Assembly: GCF_029873255.1 (NCBI RefSeq)
Contig: NZ_CP123622.1
Coordinates: 868,501 to 932,500, forward strand
From: Pigmentibacter sp. JX0631
GTDB taxonomy: Bacteria > Bdellovibrionota_B > Oligoflexia > Silvanigrellales > Silvanigrellaceae
Reading direction: 5' to 3'
DNA: 64,000 nucleotides
Below the pieces are notes generated by a model. The model was given only the letters and a program-made list of their open reading frames with translations. It had not been told where the DNA came from and did no database searches. The translations under genes were made by a program, and so were the position numbers. Of this stretch, positions 56,731 to 64,000 are shown one piece after another. Positions within the stretch are counted from its first letter, which is position 1, and every line of letters starts with the position of its first letter.

Positions 56731-58917
56731 ATGAAAAAATTTAAATTGGGTTTCGTCATTTTAGTTACCACAGTATTAGTTTCTGTAGGTATTTCTTATA
56801 GCTGCAAAGAAAATAAAACTTATAATGCTGAAATATTATGGGATACATTTGGTGTTCCTCATATTTTTGCAAAAAATAATTCATCTGCTTTTTATGCTTT
56901 TGGTTATGCACAAATGCATAGTCATGGCAACCAACTGCTTAAACTTTTTGCCCAGCAGCGAGGGAAACTTACAGAATATTTTGGAGAAAATTACGAACAA
57001 AAAGATGTACTAACTCATCAGCTAGGAATCCCTGTTCTGGCTGAAAATTGGTATGCCGATCAAACACCTGAATTTAAAACCCTTTTAACAGCATTTGTAA
57101 CTGGCTTAAATGATTATGCACAAAAAAACAGCTCCGAATTATTCCCAGAAGCCAAAGATATTTTACCGATTAAAGAAAAAGATATTCTAGGATTAAGTAT
57201 TCAAACAATGAGTCATTTTTTACTTGCTAACACAAGTCAGTGCAGTAAAATTTTATTTGGCCAAACTGCACAAAAGCAAAAGAAACAAGGTTCAAATGCT
57301 TGGCTTATTTCTCCACAATTTACTTCAACTAAAAATACCATGCTCCTTGCTAATCCACATTTATCTTGGTTTTATGACAATAGTTTAGATTCTTCAGCTG
57401 CTGAACAGGTTTTTTATGAAGCACATATAAAAACTCCGGACATTGATAATTATGGTGTAACTTTAATGGGCTTTCCCATTTTAGCAATTGCATTTAACAA
57501 AAATCTTGCATGGACTCATACAGTTAATACAATTAAAGGCTGCGATGTTTTTCAATTAAAAAAAGATGCTTCGGACGAAAATTATGTAGTAGATAATGAA
57601 ATTAAAAAGTTTGACACTAAAACTGTAACTTTAAAAATCAAATCAACTAATGGACAATTTATACAAAAAAATATTTCAATTAAAAATTCAATATATGGTC
57701 CTACTTTTCAAATAAATGACCAGTTTTATGCTGTTCAATATGCAGCTTTTCAACTATTTCCCAGAAAATATTTTTTAACCCAATGGTGGGAAATGAATTT
57801 AGCAAAAAATTTAACCGAATTTTCAAGTTCTCTAAAGCAAATGGAATTGCCCATGTTCAATGTTTTTTATGCCGATAAAAATGAAAATATTTTATTTTTT
57901 GATGCAGGTATTGTTCCTAAAAAAGAAGCATATAGCACCGATTCCGACACTATTTTTCCTGGAGATACTACTAAAACAATTTGGCAAAACTTTTATTCTT
58001 ATACTGAGCGTCCAAAATTGTTAAATCCTGAAAATGGATGGATTCAAAATGCAAATAGTGATCCCTGGTTTACTGCTTTTACAGAAAACAAAAATGTTAT
58101 TCAAAAAAGTAACTATGCAATTGGAATTACTGTTGGAGAGCAAACAATGTCTTTGCGCGATCAAAGATCAGCAAAACTGCTTTCGCAGAAAAAAATTGCC
58201 AGTTTAAGTGACCTTATTGATCGGAAATACAATCCAGAAGTAGAATTAGCTTCGCGTGTTCTTTCTGATTTAATTGAATTAGCTGCAAAATCAAAAGATA
58301 GTGATGTCATAAAAGCAGGAGAAATATTAACGCAATGGGATAAAACTACAAATGAAAATAGTATTGGAGCAAATTTATTTCTTAAATGGTTCGACATATA
58401 TTCAAGTCGCAATGAATCTTTATTAAATGCGAAAATTTTTAAAAATATCTGGGATCCAAAATTGCCATTAACTACACCGAACGGCATAGCTTCACCTATT
58501 GAAGCCATCGCCGCATTAAAGGAAGCGACAAAACAAATTATAAATACAACTGGAAAAATAGATGTCCCATGGGGAAATTTAAATAGAATGTTAATTAAAA
58601 ACACAAATTATAATTTTCCAGCCAATGGCGGCCCTGGTGATCCTTATGGAATTTTCCGTGTTTTAACTCCTTGTCCTGATACTAAATCTTCACATAACGT
58701 TACCTGTCATGGAGATAGTTACATAGCAGCTGTTGAGTTTTCGGAACCAATGAAGGCAAAGGTTTTGTTAACTTATGGAAATTCTTCGCAACCAAATTCA
58801 AAGCACCGAGGAGATCAATTACCACTTACCAGCAAGAAACAATTACGAGATGCTCTACTAACAAGAGAAGAAATTGAAATGTCTATGGAAGGCTACGATA
58901 TTTTAGATCATAAATAA
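56731..58917 (+). CDS. Penicillin-acylase-family Ntn hydrolase
   Basis: I start at ATG 56731, 7 nt after AAGG; a GTG 6 bp earlier is less likely. The 728-residue precursor has a signal peptide (hydrophobic 5-24). A small-subunit part contains WDTFGVPHIFAKN and FGYAQMHSH. S188 in QGSNAWLIS is the autocatalytic N-terminal nucleophile of the large subunit. LLANPHLSW and the Asn/Arg-rich later segments are canonical. The family cleaves amide-linked acyl chains: beta-lactams, cyclic lipopeptides and acyl-homoserine lactones. It is probably periplasmic. The SYSC after the hydrophobic segment is a poor lipobox. Confidence 0.88.
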   Translation: MKKFKLGFVILVTTVLVSVGISYSCKENKTYNAEILWDTFGVPHIFAKNNSSAFYAFGYAQMHSHGNQLLKLFAQQRGKLTEYFGENYEQKDVLTHQLGIPVLAENWYADQTPEFKTLLTAFVTGLNDYAQKNSSELFPEAKDILPIKEKDILGLSIQTMSHFLLANTSQCSKILFGQTAQKQKKQGSNAWLISPQFTSTKNTMLLANPHLSWFYDNSLDSSAAEQVFYEAHIKTPDIDNYGVTLMGFPILAIAFNKNLAWTHTVNTIKGCDVFQLKKDASDENYVVDNEIKKFDTKTVTLKIKSTNGQFIQKNISIKNSIYGPTFQINDQFYAVQYAAFQLFPRKYFLTQWWEMNLAKNLTEFSSSLKQMELPMFNVFYADKNENILFFDAGIVPKKEAYSTDSDTIFPGDTTKTIWQNFYSYTERPKLLNPENGWIQNANSDPWFTAFTENKNVIQKSNYAIGITVGEQTMSLRDQRSAKLLSQKKIASLSDLIDRKYNPEVELASRVLSDLIELAAKSKDSDVIKAGEILTQWDKTTNENSIGANLFLKWFDIYSSRNESLLNAKIFKNIWDPKLPLTTPNGIASPIEAIAALKEATKQIINTTGKIDVPWGNLNRMLIKNTNYNFPANGGPGDPYGIFRVLTPCPDTKSSHNVTCHGDSYIAAVEFSEPMKAKVLLTYGNSSQPNSKHRGDQLPLTSKKQLRDALLTREEIEMSMEGYDILDHK

Positions 58918-58983
58918 AAAATGTTATTATTAATATTATTTAACTCATAAATATGAATATTATTATTTTATTTAGAGCATAAA

Positions 58984-59020
58984 AAAAGAGAATGCTGAGT
59001 TTCAACATTCTCTTTTGTTT
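58984..59020. terminator. Bidirectional terminator between acylase and rho
   Basis: AAAAGAGAATG (58984-58994) pairs with CATTCTCTTTT (59006-59016), flanked by an A-run and T-rich sequence, so it can serve both convergent genes. Confidence 0.85.
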
Positions 59021-59093
59021 TTTCAACCTATAAATTAGTTCTTTATGTAAGTTATTTTTAAAATCCAAACATAAATTACTCTGGTTACTTTAA

Positions 59094-60887
59094 TTAACCA
59101 TTCATACTATTTAGGAACTCATCATTAGTTTCACAGCGTTCGAGTCTTTGTAGTAAAAACTCCATCGATTCAATAGGCGACATTGGGTGCAATACTTTGC
59201 GAAGAACCCAAAGGCGATTAAGCGTTTCTCTGCCAAGAAGCAAGTCTTCACGGCGAGTTGCACTTTTATTGATGTCAATTGCAGGGAATACACGGCGTTC
59301 AGCAAGACGGCGATCAAGCACAAGCTCCATGTTACCAGTACCTTTAAATTCTTCAAAGATAACTTCGTCCATACGGCTGCCTGTATCAATTAAAGCAGTT
59401 GCAATAATAGTAAGGCTTCCACCTTCTTCCACATTTCGCGCTGCACCAAAAAAGCGTTTTGGTTTGTGTAACGCATTGGCATCCACACCACCTGTTAGAA
59501 TTTTACCGCTTGGTGGTACAACACTATTGTAAGCACGAGCGAGACGCGTAATGGAATCGAGTAAGATAACAACATCTTTTTTATGCTCAACAAGACGTTT
59601 TGCTTTTTCAATTACCATTTCTGCAACTTGCACATGGCGTTGAGCTGGTTCATCAAACGTTGAACTGACAACTTCTCCACGCACAGAACGTTCCATATCT
59701 GTTACTTCTTCCGGACGCTCATCTATAAGTAACACTATTAAAACAGCTTCAGGATGATTTTGCGCAATAGAATTTGCAATATTTTGGAGTAAAATAGTTT
59801 TCCCTGTTTTTGGAGGAGCAACAATGAGTGCACGTTGTCCTTTTCCAATTGGGGCAAATAAATCAATTAAGCGAGTGCTATAAATTTGTGGATCATTTTC
59901 AAGTTTAAAGCGAAAATCTGGGTGAATTGTTGTTAAGTTATCAAACAATATTTTTTCGCCAGTAAAATCTGGAGTTTCTCCATTAACTGATTCTACTTTT
60001 AATAAAGCAAAGTAACGCTCATTATCTTTTGGTGGACGAATTTGGCCAGAAACAGTATCACCTGTTCTGAGATTAAAACGTCTAATTTGCGACGGAGAAA
60101 CATAAATATCATCAGGCCCAGGCAGGTAATTATAGTCAGGGGCTCTTAAAAAACCAAAACCATCAGGTAAAGTTTCAAGAACACCTTCAGAATAAACAAC
60201 CCCATTGCGCACAGCTTGAGCTTCTAAGAGAGCAAAAACAAGATCTTGTTTTCGTAAGTTTGCAGCTCCATCAATACCCATATCTTTTGCCATATGCACA
60301 AGATCGCTAATATGTTTTTCTTTCAGTTCTTTTAAATTCATTACAGGAACTTCTGAATTAAATTCAGGTTCTTTTTCATCAGCACCACCAGTTTGCACAG
60401 GGCGTGGATTTTCAGGACGTCTACCCATGGAATTTGAACCTTGACGGTTAGGCATACCCATAGAAGGATTTGAATAAGGACGTCCAGAGTTTTGATGACC
60501 GCCTTGTTGTGATTGCGGCATTCCACTCGCAGTTCCAGAATTCATAGAGGCTTGCGGAGAACCCATTCTATTTGGCGGCGGTGCGCTCATTCCAAAAGGA
60601 GAAGATGGTCTTAAATTGGAATTACTGTTTGACATTGAGCTGTTGGAAGAATTTGAGGACATATTTGAAGGTTCTTTATTTCTTGTAAATACTCTTCTAG
60701 AAGGGGTGTAAGTCGAAATACCCTCATTATCACCTTCATTTTGCGTTGAAGATGAATTTTCATTAAATAGCGTACTTTCTTCTGGGGTACGGCGAATATA
60801 TCTTCTAGTTGAAGTGGAATTATTATTCCGTTTACGAGAGGAAGGAGACTCATTATCGAAGTCATCATTGTTTTTATCATCTACCAT
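59094..60887 (-). CDS. rho: Transcription termination factor Rho with long disordered N-terminus
   Basis: I start at ATG 60887. The promoter (60989-61017) puts transcription start near 60982, excluding the TTG at 60983; ATG 60956 remains possible. The 597-residue protein has residues ~1-182 of low complexity rich in Asn, Ser, Gly, Pro, Met and Gln. The Rho domain follows: [18 protein letters not shown], the RNA-binding cold-shock fold ([23 protein letters not shown]), Walker [10 protein letters not shown], Walker [17 protein letters not shown], the Q/R loops, and [25 protein letters not shown]. Motor residues look intact. The extension is an insertion relative to the ~419-residue E. coli Rho. 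Confidence 0.97.
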   Translation of the reverse strand: MVDDKNNDDFDNESPSSRKRNNNSTSTRRYIRRTPEESTLFNENSSSTQNEGDNEGISTYTPSRRVFTRNKEPSNMSSNSSNSSMSNSNSNLRPSSPFGMSAPPPNRMGSPQASMNSGTASGMPQSQQGGHQNSGRPYSNPSMGMPNRQGSNSMGRRPENPRPVQTGGADEKEPEFNSEVPVMNLKELKEKHISDLVHMAKDMGIDGAANLRKQDLVFALLEAQAVRNGVVYSEGVLETLPDGFGFLRAPDYNYLPGPDDIYVSPSQIRRFNLRTGDTVSGQIRPPKDNERYFALLKVESVNGETPDFTGEKILFDNLTTIHPDFRFKLENDPQIYSTRLIDLFAPIGKGQRALIVAPPKTGKTILLQNIANSIAQNHPEAVLIVLLIDERPEEVTDMERSVRGEVVSSTFDEPAQRHVQVAEMVIEKAKRLVEHKKDVVILLDSITRLARAYNSVVPPSGKILTGGVDANALHKPKRFFGAARNVEEGGSLTIIATALIDTGSRMDEVIFEEFKGTGNMELVLDRRLAERRVFPAIDINKSATRREDLLLGRETLNRLWVLRKVLHPMSPIESMEFLLQRLERCETNDEFLNSMNG

Positions 60888-60980
60888 GCTGAATGATTCC
60901 AAAGAAAAAAGTTGAAGGAATAAATAAAAGAAGGGATTTTTGGCCGGTTGTGCCATATAAAAATCGGAAGCTTGTGAAAG

Positions 60981-61017
60981 CAACCCCTTTTATAACAGGG
61001 GTTGAATTTCTTGTCAA
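60981..61017 (-). promoter_or_regulatory. rho promoter overlapped by an inverted repeat
   Basis: On the minus strand, TTGACA (61012-61017) and TATAAA (60989-60994) are exactly 17 bp apart. CAACCCC (60981-60987) and GGGGTTG (60998-61004) form a 7-bp inverted repeat that brackets the -10 box and would lie in an operator position. Confidence 0.7.
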
Positions 61018-61043
61018 CAAATCGCAGCAAAAGAAAATTCTTT

Positions 61044-62282
61044 CTATTGCCATTCGCTTTGAGTTTTAGAAAAAACTTCTTTAATAACACTTATCGCAAA
61101 GTTTAAACTGTCCTCTTTCATTACTAACGGAGGGGCAAAACGAATAGTGACATCGTGGGTTTCCTTTGCAAGCAAACCTCTGGCCTGCAACAGTTCACTA
61201 AAAAATCGTCCATGACCTGCATTTGGGTGTATTTCAATTGCATTTAATAAGCCTTTTCCACGCACATCTTTTACTACATGCTTAGGCAAATCAGCTAAAC
61301 TTTCACGAAATTTCTTTCCTAGTTCAAAAGCCCGTTCTGATAACTTTTCTTCTTGAATTATTTTTAAAGCTGTCCTTGATAAGGCACAAGCCAAAGAATT
61401 TCCACCAAATGTCGAACCGTGATCCCCTGGTTTTAATAAGTCCATAACAGAATTATAACCAACTACTGCAGATATTGGATAATAAGAGCCGCCTAAAGCT
61501 TTCCCTAAAATAAGTAAATCTGGTTGGCAATTTTCATATAAATGAGCGAAAAGTTTTCCTGTTCTACCTAATCCGGTTTGTATTTCATCAGCTATACAAA
61601 GAATATTATGCTTTTTACAGATGGCGCTTATTTTTTCTAAATATCCTACCGGTGGCACAATAATGCCTGCCTCTCCCTGAATAGGTTCAAATAAAAAACC
61701 CACCGTATTAGGAGTTATCGCTTTTTCTAGCGCCTCAGCATCTCCATAAGGAATGGAACGAAACCCACCGCAGTAAGGACCAAAATCATCTTTATATTGA
61801 GGTTCGCTAGAAAAACTCACTATCGTAGTAGTTCGTCCATGAAAATTATGATCACAAACAATAATTTCAGCCTTGTGTCTCGGCACACCTTTGACCAAAT
61901 AGCCCCATTTTCTTGCTATTTTAATAGCTGTTTCCACGGCTTCAGCACCTGTATTCATAGGTAATGCTTTGTCCATTTTGCAAAGAGATGTTAACTGTTC
62001 TAGCCATGGTCCCATTTGATCATTATGAAAAGCCCGTGAACTTAAAGTTAATTTTTGGCCTTGCGCATGCAGTGTTTCTTGCATTTTTGGATGACAATGT
62101 CCTTGGTTTACAGCACTATAAGCACTGAGCATATCTAAATATTTTTTTCCATCAATGTCCCAAACCCATTCCGCTTCTCCTTTTGTAATAACAACTTGTA
62201 AGGGATGATAATTATGCGCTCCATATTTATCAGCCAAATCAATGTTTTTTTTTGCATCTGAAGTGAGATATTGGTTTGTCAT
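61044..62282 (-). CDS. rocD: Ornithine aminotransferase
   Basis: The 412-residue PLP enzyme converts ornithine and 2-oxoglutarate to glutamate semialdehyde and glutamate. ATG 62282 is preferred, about 6 nt after AAGGTGTG, over a GTG two codons upstream. YGAHNYHPLQVVITKGEAEWVWD and YSAVNQGHCHPK are the ornithine-transaminase N-terminus. The PLP-binding part has NTGAEAVETAIKIAR, FEPIQGEAG, DEIQTGLGRTGK and LGKALGGSYYP with the Schiff-base Lys. STFGGNSLACA follows. Acetylornithine transaminase is the nearest alternative but the N-terminus favours RocD. Confidence 0.88.
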   Translation of the reverse strand: MTNQYLTSDAKKNIDLADKYGAHNYHPLQVVITKGEAEWVWDIDGKKYLDMLSAYSAVNQGHCHPKMQETLHAQGQKLTLSSRAFHNDQMGPWLEQLTSLCKMDKALPMNTGAEAVETAIKIARKWGYLVKGVPRHKAEIIVCDHNFHGRTTTIVSFSSEPQYKDDFGPYCGGFRSIPYGDAEALEKAITPNTVGFLFEPIQGEAGIIVPPVGYLEKISAICKKHNILCIADEIQTGLGRTGKLFAHLYENCQPDLLILGKALGGSYYPISAVVGYNSVMDLLKPGDHGSTFGGNSLACALSRTALKIIQEEKLSERAFELGKKFRESLADLPKHVVKDVRGKGLLNAIEIHPNAGHGRFFSELLQARGLLAKETHDVTIRFAPPLVMKEDSLNFAISVIKEVFSKTQSEWQ

Positions 62283-62382
62283 TTGCACACCTTTAAATTA
62301 AGAAGGTTCTTAGAAGAATAAAAAATACTCTTTGATAGGTATAACTTTATTTTTACAGCTAGCCAACCATTAGGATTTAAAA

Positions 62383-62793
62383 ATGACTTCAGGAACTCTG
62401 CCAACACAACAAAATAATTTTTGTTGGATTCATCTAAATAATATAAAAACGTTTCTTTATTTAGGTGCAAATGAATTTGAAGAAAAAATTGGCCAAAATA
62501 TTACAATAAATCTTTCCTTAAAAATAAAGTATGAACATACTCAAGATAAACTAGAAAATACTGTTGACTACGGTTTAGTTTGTGAGTTTATTATTCAACA
62601 AATTGAAAAGTTAAACAAAGTTAAATTATTAGAATATTTATGTGAACAACTGTTAAATGGCATTGAAAATAACTTTCCTAATATTTTAGCTGCAAAAATT
62701 TCTATTGAAAAGGGTTATGTTCCTTTAAAAAATTTTACAGGTCATGTTATTATTGAAGCTGAAAAACAGTTTTCTATACAGAAATATTTGTAA
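62383..62793 (+). CDS. folB: Dihydroneopterin aldolase
   Basis: The 136-residue protein matches FolB of folate synthesis: YLGANEFEEKIGQNITINLSLKI carries the substrate Glu, VDYGLVCEFI, LEYLCEQLL, and ISIEKGYVPLKN contains the catalytic Lys region. AGGAT precedes ATG. Other fol genes are not adjacent. It is divergent from rocD. Confidence 0.88.
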   Translation: MTSGTLPTQQNNFCWIHLNNIKTFLYLGANEFEEKIGQNITINLSLKIKYEHTQDKLENTVDYGLVCEFIIQQIEKLNKVKLLEYLCEQLLNGIENNFPNILAAKISIEKGYVPLKNFTGHVIIEAEKQFSIQKYL

Positions 62794-62866
62794 TCAAAAA
62801 AATTATTTGATAAATTATACAATAATTAAATAGTATTTTAAGTTCAAATATTTTAAAGAGGACAAT

Positions 62867-63943
62867 ATGGATCTCGTTGGCGAAAGAAAACTAAGAGATT
62901 TTTGGTATCCTGTTGCTCCAAGTGATAAGATTTCAGCTACTCCGTTACCTTTTACTTTACTAAATCAAAAAATAGTTCTTTGGCGAAATTCTGAAAATAA
63001 TATTTGTGCAATTCAAGATAAATGTAGTCACAGAGGGGCTGAATTATCAAAAGGAACAGTTTGTAATGGCAATATTGTTTGTCCATACCATTCTTGGGAA
63101 TTTAATTTAGAAGGGCAGTGTGTAAATGTTCCTCAATCAAAACTAGCTCACATACCTAAATCATTTAAGGTTCCAAGCTATCATTGCGCAGAAAAATATG
63201 GCCATGTTTGGGTATGCCTTGGAAATCCAATAATTGATATACCAGATATTCCTGAGACTAATCAAACAGAATATAGAACCTTTCCCTGTTTTTGGGAAAC
63301 ATGGAATACATCTAGTATGCGGGTAGTTGAAAACGAACTAGATATGGCCCACTTTGCTTCTGTCCACAAAGGAACCTTTGGAAATCCTGCCGTTCCTTTA
63401 CCGCTAAGTTATGATTTAAAACAATTAAATGATTTTTCTTTACAACTTATTTCTGAACTTGCCGTCAAAGCACCTCCCCAACAAATGAAAAACACAAGAG
63501 CTTCAGAAGAATTAACAACAAGATTAATGAAAATAACATGGTATATGCCATTTATTATTCGGTTACATATATCATATCCTAGTGGTTTAGAGCACATAAT
63601 AATGAACTGTCCAACACCTATAAATAATGAGCAAATTAAAGTTGTTCAATTTTGCTTCCGGAATGATACTGAAAGTGAAGCTTCGATTGAAGATATTTTA
63701 AAATTTGAGCGTCTTATCTTAAATGAAGACCGATTTATTTTAGAAACGACCCCACCTTTTGTAAATTTAGACCCCCAATTTGAAAATCATATTCCTACAG
63801 ATAGAGCTGGTTTATTAATGCGCAAATTATTTCTTAAATATTTAAATAGTTCTCAAATAGAATTAAATGATAGTGATAATTTGGAATATTTACTCAAACC
63901 AGAGTCAACAAGTAATCAATCCGAAAAACATTCTACCTCATAA
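62867..63943 (+). CDS. Rieske-type mononuclear iron oxygenase
   Basis: The 358-residue protein has a Rieske 2Fe-2S site, C53-S-H55 and C72-P-Y-H75, and a catalytic domain with NELDMAHFASVHKG, where Asp159, His162 and His167 are the electron-relay and iron ligands. It starts after AAAGAGGA. The overall form resembles single-component-type alpha subunits such as VanA-like demethylases or pheophorbide/chlorophyllide-type oxygenases; a reductase gene is not seen in the window. The substrate is unknown. Positions 63944-64000 hold no feature. Confidence 0.88.
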   Translation: MDLVGERKLRDFWYPVAPSDKISATPLPFTLLNQKIVLWRNSENNICAIQDKCSHRGAELSKGTVCNGNIVCPYHSWEFNLEGQCVNVPQSKLAHIPKSFKVPSYHCAEKYGHVWVCLGNPIIDIPDIPETNQTEYRTFPCFWETWNTSSMRVVENELDMAHFASVHKGTFGNPAVPLPLSYDLKQLNDFSLQLISELAVKAPPQQMKNTRASEELTTRLMKITWYMPFIIRLHISYPSGLEHIIMNCPTPINNEQIKVVQFCFRNDTESEASIEDILKFERLILNEDRFILETTPPFVNLDPQFENHIPTDRAGLLMRKLFLKYLNSSQIELNDSDNLEYLLKPESTSNQSEKHSTS

Positions 63944-64000
63944 GAATAGGGAACTATTTTAAAATAATGTTTTCTAAATTAATAATTGTTACTTCATCGC

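Overview
This is a 64 kb stretch of an AT-rich (roughly one-third GC) Gram-negative chromosome. Outer-membrane and lipoprotein genes, secreted enzymes and the layout of the ribosomal-protein region suggest a Bdellovibrionota/Oligoflexia-type bacterium, possibly near Silvanigrella. That placement is an inference from gene content and protein style, not a database result.

Left part (1-15080): a 5'-truncated metalloprotease/propeller/barrel outer-membrane protein; a bacteriophytochrome photosensory module without an output domain, tail-to-tail with a BphO-type heme oxygenase; a membrane-anchored Ppx/GppA-like protein; a secreted phospholipase D; a large cysteine-patterned propeller lipoprotein ending in two stacked terminators; a HxpB-like HAD phosphatase; rpsO; ribD; and a minus-strand trio (XRE/S24-like regulator, possible LuxR-type ligand-binding protein, hotdog thioesterase).

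Middle-left (15081-25175): a XerC/D-like protein that has lost most catalytic residues, followed in the same frame after one TAA by a BtuF-like metal-receptor-fold protein without a standard start codon. Then come a secreted thermonuclease, a periplasmic solute-binding protein, a kinase-fold protein, uvrC, an R3H-domain protein and etfBA.

Core (25297-50466): rplKAJL-rpoBC run directly into S10-spc-alpha genes (rpsJ to rplQ), about 25 kb on one strand. The usual neighbours secE, nusG, rpsL, rpsG, fusA, tuf, rplX, map and rpsD are not in their customary places. The missing rpsD slot is a 430-bp gap with a terminator-like hairpin, a sigma70-like promoter and another stem-loop before rpoA. IF-1 carries a repeat-built acidic N-terminal extension and L5 a basic one.

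Right part (50483-64000): a YjdM/PhnA-type protein; a PAS histidine kinase whose start codon lies in a perfect 25-bp tandem duplication; ohrR-ohr with matched operator candidates; a sulfatase; a DUF2165 membrane protein; a penicillin-acylase-family Ntn hydrolase; rho with a ~180-residue disordered N-terminus and a promoter overlapped by an inverted repeat; an ornithine aminotransferase; folB; and a Rieske oxygenase. No tRNA, rRNA, CRISPR array, insertion sequence or prophage was recognised.
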